The notes beneath the pieces are model-generated. The model searched no databases, was not told the DNA's origin, and saw only the letters and a program-made list of their open reading frames with translations. Positions 19,410 through 30,052 of a DNA stretch of 64,000 nt are shown here, piece after piece (the first letter of the stretch is position 1; each line of letters opens with the position of its first letter). The stretch covers positions 4,340,001-4,404,000 of the forward strand of contig CM074765.1 in the NCBI GenBank assembly GCA_037355855.1, written 5' to 3'. The translations under genes and the position numbers were made by a program. The DNA comes from Pseudo-nitzschia pungens. Taxonomy: Eukaryota > Bacillariophyta > Bacillariophyceae > Bacillariales > Bacillariaceae.

Positions 19410-21317
19410 TTACAATCCAAAGCCCATGCCGTCCCTCGACCTCTTGCGGCTGGGCCCTCTGCAGCACGGATTGTTCTCGAACTGCGAGGCAGATTTGTTC
19501 CCCCCCTCGCAAAAGGCGTAGTGCTTGGCATCGTCGTCGCTGCTGGTATCGCCGCCATAGCCATCGTCACTTTTCTGTTGCCCCGAAACGATCGAAGGGA
19601 TGCTCCTGTCGGAGGGACCAATGCTCGGAACCGTCCTTCCCGTGGCATTCCGCTTCGCATTCCGCCATCCTGTCGACTGGTGTTCGCTTGCGGTTCGTTT
19701 GAGCAGCAGGGTGGTCGCTAGGTTCCTTCCGAAGTGATAAATGGCGATCGAAACTTTTTGGCGAATCTTGCCTCGTTGTTGTTTTGTGTCGCTCTTCATT
19801 TGAATCCAGGCCGAGCACTTCTTGTTCCATTCCAGGAATCGTCCTCCACGACGCTCTTGGATTTCGGTGATGAGCGAATCGCAAAAGATTTGGTCCTCGT
19901 TGTTGTTGTAGGCAGCATTGGTCTGGGCGTTGTGGTGTTGGTGTGCCAACGACCCGGAGTCGCCGCCTCCACTGTCCCTGTCCCGCCGCTTGCGTTCTTC
20001 CTTTCGTTCGAAATGCTCCATCATGAAATCTCGGAAAACCGCATTGCCGGGATTGTCCCAGGATGGTGTTCCTTGCCGAAAGACAATGTCGTTCAGACAA
20101 GGGCATTCCACGATGACCGTGTCCTCATCGAGGGCGTCGTCGCCTTCGACATCTTCCGCCAGAAGTGGTGCTCCCAGTATTGTTGTTCGTCGCTTGCTCT
20201 GTCGTCGTTCCAAAATCTTTCGGATCTTGATCCACTGACCCAAGTAGTTCGTCTTGAGGTTTCCGGTATCCGTCATCGGTAGCAAATGGGTCGGGATTCC
20301 AAACGCACCCAACTCGTAACGAGTCTCGAGCACGGTCCCTTTGTGAAATATGACTCCCGTCGGATCATCTTTGTACCCTTTCAAAATCCACAAGTTTACG
20401 AGCATGCGTGCCATGATCGAGTCTGGAATGCTGAGGTGAAGGCTGATGAACCGCGTGGGTAGAGATTTTGTGGATTCCGAAAAGAGTTCGAGGTGCTTCG
20501 GGTGCATTTTCAGGTTTTTGAAGGCATGGAGTTCCTCCACAACGACGGCTCCGAGTCGCTGAGATTCGGCGGAATCCCTGGTGAGATAATCTACCATCAG
20601 AAACACAACCCGATGTATGGTCATGAAGTGGAAGTCTCCCAGTACGTTGCCCATCGCGGTCAAGATCCGTCGACCGCTGCGATCTCTCATGGGCAGTATT
20701 TGGATGAAGCCTTCCTTGAGATATTTTCGGTCCTCCTTGTTTCGGAGAACATCCTCTATGCCAATGGGTCGTTCCAGCATGATATCGCCCCAGAGAACGC
20801 GGGTGTGTTCTAGGTAGTTCCAAAAGCGGGCCACCGCCCTGGAGACATCAAAGAGTTCGCATCTCAAGAAACGCAGTCGAAAGTCAGGATCGTCCAGAGC
20901 GTAGTGATTCTTTCGGATCGTTTCCGCGTCGTCTTGGGTGTGCTGTTGTTGCCGTCGTTGCCGTTGTTGTTGTTGCTGCTGCTGCTGCAAGAGTTTTTCA
21001 CTCCGACGGCGCTTTTCCAGCATGAGAATGTAGGCGTTTACCGGGGGCTTGTGATGACTGTTGCGCAGAACCATGCTGTCCAGTTCATTCTGAAAGTCCC
21101 GGAGGGATTGCCGAAGGAAGGAAGGGCTCTCCTCCACAGCCTGGGACCGAACTCCGTGCATTTCTTCCAGTTTGTTGGTTCGTTCCTCGACCGAAAGCTT
21201 GAGAAAGCCGTCGGACAACATGGATGAGACAGCATCATCCATCTCCTTCACTGTTCGGATGTCGCCGTCGCCGTCGCCATTGTCCTCTGTGGTAATCTTT
21301 ATGATTGCCCCGTCCAT
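19410..21317 (-). CDS. CRAL-TRIO-like domain fused to DUF6824
   Basis: 635 aa, single exon. The N-terminal part includes a Gln-rich tract (about 112-128). It then shows a CRAL-TRIO-like arrangement: the helical FRLRFLRCELFDVSRAVARF lead-in (about 147-166) and a lipid-binding-like core (about 195-370; EGFIQILPMRDRSGRRIL, FHFMTIHRVVFLMVDYL, YELGAFGIPTHLLPMTDTG). From about 408 it has a DUF6824 module: ECPCLNDIVFRQGTPSWDNPGNAVFRDFM, then EIQERRGGRFLEWNKKCSAWIQM and a final basic KIRQKVSIAIYHF. DUF6824 is abundant in diatoms and oomycetes and of unknown function. CRAL-TRIO proteins bind small lipids. The C-terminus ends in Ser/Asp-rich and basic tracts (RKRSRDG) that could be a nuclear signal. 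The start is the first ATG. A GGTGAT/GGTAAT microsatellite (21391-21454) lies 75 bp upstream. Confidence 0.82.
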   Translation of the reverse strand: MDGAIIKITTEDNGDGDGDIRTVKEMDDAVSSMLSDGFLKLSVEERTNKLEEMHGVRSQAVEESPSFLRQSLRDFQNELDSMVLRNSHHKPPVNAYILMLEKRRRSEKLLQQQQQQQQRQRRQQQHTQDDAETIRKNHYALDDPDFRLRFLRCELFDVSRAVARFWNYLEHTRVLWGDIMLERPIGIEDVLRNKEDRKYLKEGFIQILPMRDRSGRRILTAMGNVLGDFHFMTIHRVVFLMVDYLTRDSAESQRLGAVVVEELHAFKNLKMHPKHLELFSESTKSLPTRFISLHLSIPDSIMARMLVNLWILKGYKDDPTGVIFHKGTVLETRYELGAFGIPTHLLPMTDTGNLKTNYLGQWIKIRKILERRQSKRRTTILGAPLLAEDVEGDDALDEDTVIVECPCLNDIVFRQGTPSWDNPGNAVFRDFMMEHFERKEERKRRDRDSGGGDSGSLAHQHHNAQTNAAYNNNEDQIFCDSLITEIQERRGGRFLEWNKKCSAWIQMKSDTKQQRGKIRQKVSIAIYHFGRNLATTLLLKRTASEHQSTGWRNAKRNATGRTVPSIGPSDRSIPSIVSGQQKSDDGYGGDTSSDDDAKHYAFCEGGNKSASQFENNPCCRGPSRKRSRDGMGFGL

Positions 21318-21390
21318 GTTGCAGCGAAAGATTCAAGTACGGTGCGCACTTTTCGTTAGAACTGATGCTGCTAAAAATACTGCTAGTGCT

Positions 21391-21454
21391 GGTGATGGTG
21401 ATGGTGATGGTGCTGGTGATGGTAATGGTAATGGTAATGGTAATGGTGATGGTG
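21391..21454. repeat. GGTGAT/GGTAAT hexamer microsatellite
   Basis: About ten hexamer units in the 5' flank of the minus-strand gene at 19410-21317. Confidence 0.9.
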
Positions 21455-22700
21455 CCTGGTACTTTTGTGATTTTTGTGATGCTCTACCAATGGTCGGGAT
21501 GCTTCGAATATATAATGTAGTACTACTAATATTTTAAAACAGAAACAAACAACCTAGTATTCGTAGAATCTAGACTCTGCGCGGTGTTGCTCCATACCGG
21601 TAGGTTGGCCGTTTGCACGATCAAAAAGGACAAGGACGGTAACGGTATTCGTACGGGAAGATCAGAAGTACGGTACCGTACTCCTAAATGGTATCGACAA
21701 ATAATGTAATTAATACCGGATACGTGCACTATGTAGAATTTTAGTTTTTTCAATTTTAGTCTCGTTCCGTACGTGTATTCGATAATTACGAGGTATCATT
21801 ATTAGTTGCCCGAGCAGCCTTTCTCAAAGTGTTGCTTATTTATATAGGAGGAAATGTCTTCGACAATGAAAATGTGACTCATACTTGAATTATTATTCTT
21901 ATTGGTTGGAACTAAACGAATTCCAAAGAATCATTACTTCCCAAAATACTGTTGTTGTATAAAAAGCTCGTGCTTTCAGGTTTTACAGAGATAATTATTG
22001 GTCGTCGAGAGCTAATAGCAAAACATTATTATAAAGTTCCCATAGTATGCGGTGATAGTGATAAATAATAAAAATTTATCGAAGGCTATTGTTTATTTGA
22101 CGAGCACCGCAGTTTTCTTACATAATGTTGCATCGAAGTGATATTCTTCAACTTATCTTTTTTGAATGAATACTATTTGGCAATGGAGTTTTAGAAACAA
22201 GAAGAACTGATGTTTCGACACAGCTATTTCCCTATTGTATAAAGCATTAGAAGCAATAGTAGACCTTCGAAAAATAAATTACTTTGGTAAATATCACTAC
22301 ACGTAGTACGTAGGTACCTGAGATTCCTGTGATGAATTGATAACAATGAGGTGGTCCTGAGACTACCGTGATGGTATCGTAACAATCTGCAACTATAAAT
22401 GCACAGTACAATAAACACGTACAGTTGTACGTACATGTAACAAGGCGCGGGCAAAATATAGATCAGTTGAGTCTTGAGTTGTATTACCGTATGCCTAAGA
22501 CGATTGGAATGCATCACAAAATTATTTCGAAGTCAGAACACTGCAAAACACTGCATAAAATCACGTGATAAACTTGACATCGAATTTCTTTTGAAATGTT
22601 TTCTGATTTTACTTGACACTCGACCGACAAGGGTAACAACAATAAACTTGAACCTTGAAACATGCCTTAGCAGCAACAATAGGGGTACTTCCCCTATCCA
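21455..22700. other. intergenic, AT-rich, no gene seen
   Basis: AT-rich with short frames only; contains the dispersed TACGGTA-type strings around 21590-21720. No recognisable element. Confidence 0.5.
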
Positions 22701-22708
22701 ACAGGAAT

Positions 22709-23337
22709 AAGGAGGAGGAGGAGGAGCAGCAGGGGCAGCGGCGGGAGCAGCAGCAGGACGACGAGTAGCAGCAGCGGCGAGAGCAGCAGCAGGGGCAGCG
22801 GCGGGAGCAGCAACAGGACGAGAGTAGCAGCAAGATGACGAGTAGCAGCAGTGGCGGGAGCAGCAGCAGCAGCAGCGGCGGGAGCAGCAGCAGGACGACA
22901 AGTAGCAGCAGCGGCGGGAGCAGCAGCAGGACGACAAGTAGCAGCAGCGGCGGGAGCAGCAGCAGCAGCAGCAGCGGCGGCGGGAGCAACAGCAGCGGGA
23001 GCAACAGCGGTGGGAGCAACAGCGGCGGCAGCAGCAGCGGCGGCAGCAGCAGCAGCGGCAGCAGCAGCAGCGGCAGCAGCAGCAGCGGCGGCAGCAGCAG
23101 CGGCGGCAGCAGCAGCAGCGGCAGCGGCGGCGGCGGGAGCAGCAGCAGCAGGAGCAGCGGCAGCGGCGGCGGCGGGAGCAGCAGCAGCAGGAGCAGCGGC
23201 AGCAGGACAACAAGTAGCAGCAGCAACAGCGGGAGCAGCAGCAGCGGCGGCGGCGGCGGGAGCAGGAGCAGCGGCAGCAGGACGATAAGTAGCAGCAACA
23301 GCGGGAGCAGCAGCAGCAGCAGCAGCAGCAGCGGGGA
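22709..23337. repeat. Large GC-rich compound AGC/GGC/GGA triplet repeat
   Basis: About 630 bp made almost entirely of GCAGCA, GGCGGGAGCAGC and AGGACGACAAGTAGCAGC units, with higher-order duplications of 30-60 bp. All frames on both strands are open and read as poly-Ser/Gly, poly-Ala or poly-Leu/Pro. No start context, signal peptide or non-repetitive flank supports any frame as a gene, so I call it a repeat. Confidence 0.85.
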
Positions 23338-23344
23338 GCAGGAC

Positions 23345-25984
23345 TCAAATTTGTGAGCTGAGCTTACAATAAAAATTTGGAAAACAGTCCCGGGATGGAA
23401 GATTCCGCGACTCTCAACTCCCATGTCAGTCGGTTTGTTGCCTTAGTTGCGCACCTCGTGTTAAAATACGGGAATAAAAATCTACTTAAAGATCAATTTT
23501 ACAGTGTATTGAAACGCAACTGATACGCTATTAAAAACCGTTGAAAATCATTCTGTACCTCTAGTTTTGATGGGGTATTGGAGGCGTACTTAGAATGTAG
23601 GAGCTTCCACGTAGAAGGTTGTACTAGTGCAGGGCGCGTGCAACAACGGTTGCATTTTAGTAATATCGTACGAGTACGAGTACCGGACGATCACATGAAT
23701 ACTGGTACCGTAATCTTACTCTTGTAATGCATAAATATTTTGTTTTCAATCTCAAAATACGGTAACTTACAGTAAGATCTTAATTAAAAAGAAGAAAATT
23801 AACAATGGTACACTGATTGACCACATCTCGCCGAATCGTAGAAACTGCTCGTAAGGATTACCGTACTGTACGGTACCATTAAGGTTACTCGTACCGGTAA
23901 GGATTTAGGGTAGGTCCATGGACTTGCGAGACTCACTCTCTAGTTTTTTCAGCGTATCCTATGGGATACCCCGGCGCCGTCTCGGGTGTACGTCAACTTC
24001 GGAGTGGAGTGCACGTACTCTGTGCTCACATTTGGCTATGCTAGGTCATAGTACGTGGTATACAGTATGGCTACGCTGCAGTGATGGCGGATTGACTAAG
24101 CTCTAGGCGAATGTGTGGTTAGCTAGTCACTAACCCGAACCCTAATCAGGGTGGGATCCCTATGTAATAGGGGTATGTAGGGTTAGTACAGTGCACAGAG
24201 AGTCCTTGCCGGGTGGGTGGGAAAGTTTTGTTGATCCGCTCCCACAGGGAGCAGCACTCCTCATTGTCGTCGGCTTGGTGTTGGCCAAGAGACAATGAGG
24301 TGAGCAGATGGGGAAGGCATCGTCCCACACTTCTGTGCCCGGCATTGGCTGCGTACCTCGTGCAGGCACCACATTGTGCCCGTCTACGGTGGGCGTGCTG
24401 TCAGCCCTCTCGTGGCACTTACCTACCTACCATTGGGACCTTCCTCACATACGTCGTAGTGCTCATCACGGCGCGTACGGCAAGTTCACAGGTGGTGCGC
24501 ATGGAGGTGTGGGCGTGTCCCCACCCGCATCCTGCAGTTGCAGTGACCTGTGTCTTGCCCAACAATACCGTACAGTAAACCTTACTACCTACAGTACCTA
24601 CAGTATGGTGTTCCTACTCATTGCCTCTAACCATCCACCACTCTATTTTCCGCATCATCATCACAAGGACTGCTATTATCGCTATTTTTTTGAATATTAT
24701 TACTTTTATTTTTATTATATGATTATATCATGTTCTTGAAATTCTTGTGGGTAACTTTTCCAAGAAGTGCTGGCTGAATCTGTGTCCCGACAACATTATG
24801 ATTAGTATGATAGTACTAGTAGTAGTAGTAGTAGCTAGAGTAGTAGTACTAACAACAATACTAGTAGTACTACTAGTACTAGCATGCGTCAGAGTGCTGG
24901 CAGCACACAGCAGTGAGCCTCCACCAGGAGGAGATATTGTTGTTCAGATGTTCTTACTATTCCATAGTACTACTAAGGTTACTACTACTACACAAGAAAG
25001 ATGATGATACTAGTAGTACGGTACTAGTATTAGTAAGGTTAATGATAAAAGAATATTTACCGCCCGTACCGTACGTTGGAAGCCACCACCTGCTCCAAAC
25101 TACTAGTACCACTAGTTGTAAGGTTAAGGTTACCTATACTACTAGCAGTCACCGAACCCGGTGTAACTCATCCGGACGGATGGATTCACTCGTTTCGCGC
25201 GCAATCCAGTCAATTAGACTTGCAATTTTTGCGTTGAATCAATCGCACTATGCCTGTATCAATTGTTCATTACGCTACAGTAACAAACGACAACAACCAA
25301 AAAAGAGCACGTACATGAACTCATACCGTAGCAGTAACCTTAATCTTAAAAGCAAGGGTTACCTTGTACAAGTAATCTTACTTCTGGTACGTACTCATTC
25401 TTTGTAGTTGCATACTGTGTAGTTACCATCACGGTACAATTTTTGGTGAGCCCTTGTTTCCCAACGCCATCGCCAATCCTTTTAAGAATGGGGCGACTTT
25501 CCGGTAATTACCAGTACCAGTCAACCGTACTCGTACTGTGAACAATTACCGCATGCAGTAATGAAGATGCATCGGAACTTTCCGAAGTGTCGTCGCTATC
25601 ATGAGAACTTTCTTGCATTGTCATTGCGCCCCTGATACAATTTCTACAGTAGTATCAAATTTAGGCCTTCACATTGTAATAATTTCGGAGCAACTTCATT
25701 TGCACAGACATGAGTCAAGAATTTTTTCGATGGTACGAGTGCGTTGTCTGACGTAAAGAAAAAATACCACATTCACTTTCACAGTGAAATCCGTTGTCAC
25801 CGCCGAAATTATTTTTCCGCCCTCATAAACCAATTACCAATTACGGTACACGTACCGGTATCAGCATCAGAACGAATTGCCTTGGAATGATTCTAGCGAA
25901 GGTACATCAGGGTTTGGTTGGTTAGCAAATTATTGAATATGAATTAGTAGTTAGCTATACAGAGTGTATATCCACTTGCTTGCA
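23345..25984. other. intergenic, repeat-like, no supported gene
   Basis: The 23900-24560 stretch has higher GC and longer frames on both strands, with an inverted pair around 24125-24190 (CTAACCC...GGGTTAG). It may be an old element, but I recognise no protein. TACTAGTAG triplet repeats occur at 24810-24885 and 24960-25035. The remainder carries GTAAGGTTA-type strings. Confidence 0.5.
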
Positions 25985-27463
25985 TCACGCCGCCGAGGCG
26001 GGTTCTGACCGAATAGGCGGAGAAACGAGATAAAACACAGTTTCCAGAAATGCATCTATCATGGTTTCGTAGTTTCGAGATGTGCCCATGTTGGTGTAGT
26101 ACGACGACGGCGACATTGAAGAGCTTTGGCTTTCGTCACCTCTGTTCTCCATGGGTTCATCATCCTCAAAGACGACGTTCAGGACCTCGTCGGGAAAGGA
26201 ATCGATTGCGGTCTCGTAAATCGGATTTGTATTCGCGTTTGCATTTGAGTTCGAGGCACTCCCGTTGCCAGAAGCGGCCGTGGTCAAAGGAACAGCAACT
26301 GATGCTTGATTGCGGTGCTCGGATTGGTCGTTGCTGCTGCTGCCGCTGCCAATACTGCTGTTCTGCAGCAAATCCATCATCCAGTAGATGGATTTGAGCA
26401 GCAATTCGTCGTAGTTGTAAGCTTCTACCGATTGATACCCATGCAGGTTACGACATAGATGGCTCAGATTGTTGAAAATGGCGGAGTAGCACTCGACCCC
26501 AACAAAGGTCGTGTTGGTAACCCGAGTTTCGAGCGCCAATTGGTACAGCAACTTGGCCAACCGAAAGGATTGCACGATGGGTTGTGGCAGCAGATCGTCG
26601 CCGTCGTTTTCGCTTTGAGGTCGAAGTTGTCTCGTGGAATCTGCTCCTTTGGTGCCCATTCTTTGGCAATGGCGCTGCTCCTGTTCTCTTCTCTCGTGCT
26701 CATCTTGTTGCTGCATGCCATACAAGTGGTTGCAAATGGCCGTGTTGAAGATGATCGCGAAGGAGCGATCGGTGTGGGATGCAACCTGCCACGCTGGTCG
26801 TGTCATGACAATTGGCAGAGCGAAAATGTGGTGGAAGTTCAAACAGTGTTGTTGATCTCCGCAATAGGGGAACGTCTGGACCTTGCAGCAGGGTCGCATC
26901 ATTTGAATCACGCGATAGTGTTCGTGTTCATGTTCGTTTTCGTGTTGTGGTTGTGGTTGTGTTTTTGGTTGTTGTGAGGAACCTGAAATATTGCACTCTT
27001 CCATATTCGAAGCGAGCTCATCGAATTCGACTTCTGTGGAAAAGGACAAGTCTTCATCGTCCTCAAAGTGGAGACAGTTGTGATTTTGCTTTTGCTTCTT
27101 GTTGTTATTGCTGTTGGCACTGGCAAATGCGGTGTCGGAAATAGAATCATTCGGTACATCATTCGCATCGTAGACGAGCTGCAGACAGTCGGCCTCGTCT
27201 GTTCTGCCATCAAAATTTGATCCTAGCACCATCAATTTCTTGTGCTGAGCCAGCGCCACCTCAAAGTGACGGTTGGCTTCTAAGTAATTTCCATGAAGGA
27301 GATGAAGACATCCTTGCTGATTGTGGCGATGGGTTGCCACCAACAACTGTGCCGACGATGGGGGAGCAGTTGAAATGCGCCTTTTCATCCGAAACGAAGA
27401 ACCGTTGCTCCCATTGCTTGCGTGTAGTTCCGGACTGGTTGCATTGGCTTCACCAAAAGTCAT
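25985..27463 (-). CDS. Helical-repeat (TPR-like) hypothetical protein
   Basis: 492 aa, single exon, function unknown. A TPR-like helix pair is visible at about 40-78 (ATHRHNQQGCLHLLHGNYLEANRHFEVALAQHK: small residues at turn positions, G-N-Y, A...H...A). Further helices lie at about 233-250 (IIFNTAICNHLYG), about 300-315 (FRLAKLLYQLALE) and about 328-368 (YSAIFNNLSHLCRNLHGYQ). They are separated by low-complexity Asn/Lys, Gln/His/Glu and Ser/Asn/Ala inserts. It resembles a family of single-copy-TPR diatom proteins that I cannot name. The C-terminus is acidic. Nothing indicates a membrane location. Confidence 0.75.
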   Translation of the reverse strand: MTFGEANATSPELHASNGSNGSSFRMKRRISTAPPSSAQLLVATHRHNQQGCLHLLHGNYLEANRHFEVALAQHKKLMVLGSNFDGRTDEADCLQLVYDANDVPNDSISDTAFASANSNNNKKQKQNHNCLHFEDDEDLSFSTEVEFDELASNMEECNISGSSQQPKTQPQPQHENEHEHEHYRVIQMMRPCCKVQTFPYCGDQQHCLNFHHIFALPIVMTRPAWQVASHTDRSFAIIFNTAICNHLYGMQQQDEHERREQEQRHCQRMGTKGADSTRQLRPQSENDGDDLLPQPIVQSFRLAKLLYQLALETRVTNTTFVGVECYSAIFNNLSHLCRNLHGYQSVEAYNYDELLLKSIYWMMDLLQNSSIGSGSSSNDQSEHRNQASVAVPLTTAASGNGSASNSNANANTNPIYETAIDSFPDEVLNVVFEDDEPMENRGDESQSSSMSPSSYYTNMGTSRNYETMIDAFLETVFYLVSPPIRSEPASAA

Positions 27464-30052
27464 CTTGTTGTGCTTTGTGCTTCGATGGATTGTGAATACT
27501 ACGTATGCACTTTCCGTTTTGCTTGATATTGCTGTCCCGTTGTCACTTTATGCGTCTAGTACGGAGTATTTAGTTTCGTCAACAGAAACAGAAACCAAAA
27601 AGAATCGGTAAGGTTTTTATTGGCGTCTTGTTGCATGCGATTTTTCAAGCCTGCTATACGAATCCTTAGGATGTCAGAGACCACCGAAAGATAAAAGGAC
27701 TTACAACTAATGAAAATGCAATTTATGTTGTGAAACGTTTCCATCCCATCGACGGAAATTTACGGTGAGAGGGCTGGTGCCATTATTCATCGCAGATCAT
27801 TCCTAATGATATTTTAATTCTCCTTTGTTAGCTTCAGAATCTTCCGTTAGTCATCTTTGAATAAATGTTTCATGCGTTGTATCTCTAGATTTAAGAGACG
27901 CCAAATCCGGCCAACCCTTACAATGGTATATAACATAAGCCTACTTTAGGATTATGGCAAAAAATCCATAGTTCTTCTTCTTTCAGGCTCTGAGGTAGGT
28001 TTCATAAAGCCCTTCTTGATTAGAAGAACATGGGCCATATACACGTGACGGGGAATCAAAATGACTTCTTTCCATAAAGAAACATTCCGCGAATCTGTGG
28101 AAAAATATATCGAGCTAATATTATTTGGTGGAATCGAAGTCGTATTCGGGTGGAATGTGGATTACACGCCGGTTAATTTTTTGGGGGGGTCTTGAACTTT
28201 TTCGTCTACGAATGCGTCACAAAAATCGAACCGCGATGAGGAAATTAAATACCTGTATCGTACGTTAGTGCAGTAACGGTTGTTGAAATAATGACGAGTC
28301 GAACCATCCGTTTAGTTCTATGGTTCCTCACTTGTTAGAACGGTAAGCTACTCGTACGAGTAACCTTACTCGTACGAGTGCATGTACAATGCTTGTCGCA
28401 GACGTCAGGTATGAACAAACTACGACCACATACCTCCACGGTTCGGTCAACATTTCGGTCATTACCAGAAATAGTTTCAAGTTCTGTTGCGATGCGTAAA
28501 AAACTTCCGTCAGACAAAATAATTAAGATTTTTAACCTTTCATTCAACATCACAAAAAGGCCTGTTCGCTAATGTTTTGTAGATATAATATACTTTATAC
28601 GAATTAACCTCTATCTTAAAAAGAGAAGTACGGTACTCATAACCTTAGTGTTTAACCTAAACTGTTGAACCGAAACCCGCGAAACTTCTGATCTCCGTAC
28701 GACACAGGAAGGATGCTGCAATATTGTGAGCATGCCAACGGGATCGAGAATCGAGAATTAGTTAACTTCAAGCATGTATATAATGGAACCGTCGTTTTTC
28801 GAATACACACCGCACCATTCGATTAGTGCCTTCTGCATCTCGGCTCGGTTTCAATCAACAATAAGATAGAAGTTTTCACTTGCATTGCAAATGCAAATAG
28901 ATGAGACACTCCGTCTATTCATACCCATAGAACCGAAGAACCATCGATGGGTAGAAATTAGCTTCTGTAAGGGAATATTGTACAGAACAACGGAGTAGCG
29001 ATGACCGGCAATGCACACTACAATCAATCTACATACTACTTTCCTAACTACTACAATACATTATTATTATTGTTAAAATAGAGCATAACGCATCAATATT
29101 TGTATTGTTGATACACTTAACGTTACCCGTGTATGCATCCAGCATTTGTCCGAAGGCTATGTGCACTTTTTGAATAGAAGAAGTTATCCCAAGCAGTCAT
29201 ATCTGTTTCGTTCACTTGTCCTACGGGGCCGATAACAAATGAGACTCAACCATCGGGAGGGGAAACCAGGACGAAATTTAAGAACGCGCGTACGAGTAAC
29301 AGGTAAGGTACCGTGTTGTACACTGTCTTCAATTTGAATGTCGTACATGTTTATATCATTATCGTTATCAGTCTTTCTGTAATTGAGTTGCCGAGACTAC
29401 CGTACCGGTACTGTATTATGCAAAAGTGAGAAGATTTTTGATACAGGATTTCGATGAACAAAAAATTTCGATGACGACTGGCCCAGTCGTAAACCGAAAT
29501 TTTCTCTCGGTGGCTTGGAACACAAGGTAGATCGAGGAACTCGTAGGACAACACATTCCAACTAGACTTTCGTAGACTTGCTATTCACCATTGAGAGTAC
29601 ATGTCCCTGAGGTCTTTTGTGCCATATTGTCAATACTAGAATATTTGAAGTGAGTCCACACATGTCACAATATCACAATATAATATCTATATCGCCTTGC
29701 TGTTCCGAGTCGCAACCAAATGAATCTATCGAATTATTATTTATATTATTATATATATATTATAAATGTTTGTATGCAAATATGTCGCTCTTGTTATTCT
29801 ATCGAAGAATGCCATGATTCATTCATTCCCGTTCCTGTCTCCAAATTCCGTCACCACTGCTGTTAGTTGCGGTGCCAGGCACGTGAAATGCATTGCAAGT
29901 CAATAGGTACGTATTTACGTAGGTGCCACACGCAGAGTATCCATCTGTAACAGTTGTCCCCCTCCCGTCTCCCTTCAATAATCGATCGTGAAATCGGTTC
30001 TGTTTGGTTTTGTGTTCCATTGCTCGTGTTTGGTGTTTGGTGTTTGGTTCGT
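27464..30052. other. intergenic, AT-rich, no gene seen
   Basis: No frame over about 110 codons and none with recognisable content. CGAGTAACCTTACTCG-type strings occur near 28355-28375. An AT-rich TATTATTA stretch lies at 29735-29765. The right end is downstream of the PhoD-like gene. Confidence 0.5.

Noticed and set aside
22609..23424. 271-codon minus-strand frames of poly-Leu/Pro or Cys/Ser
   Set aside because: Pure translation of the GC-rich triplet repeat; all six frames are open and none has a non-repetitive anchor.
24146..24372. Overlapping minus-strand frames near 24.2 kb
   Set aside because: Looks like old coding sequence but matches nothing I recognise; left as unannotated repeat-like DNA.
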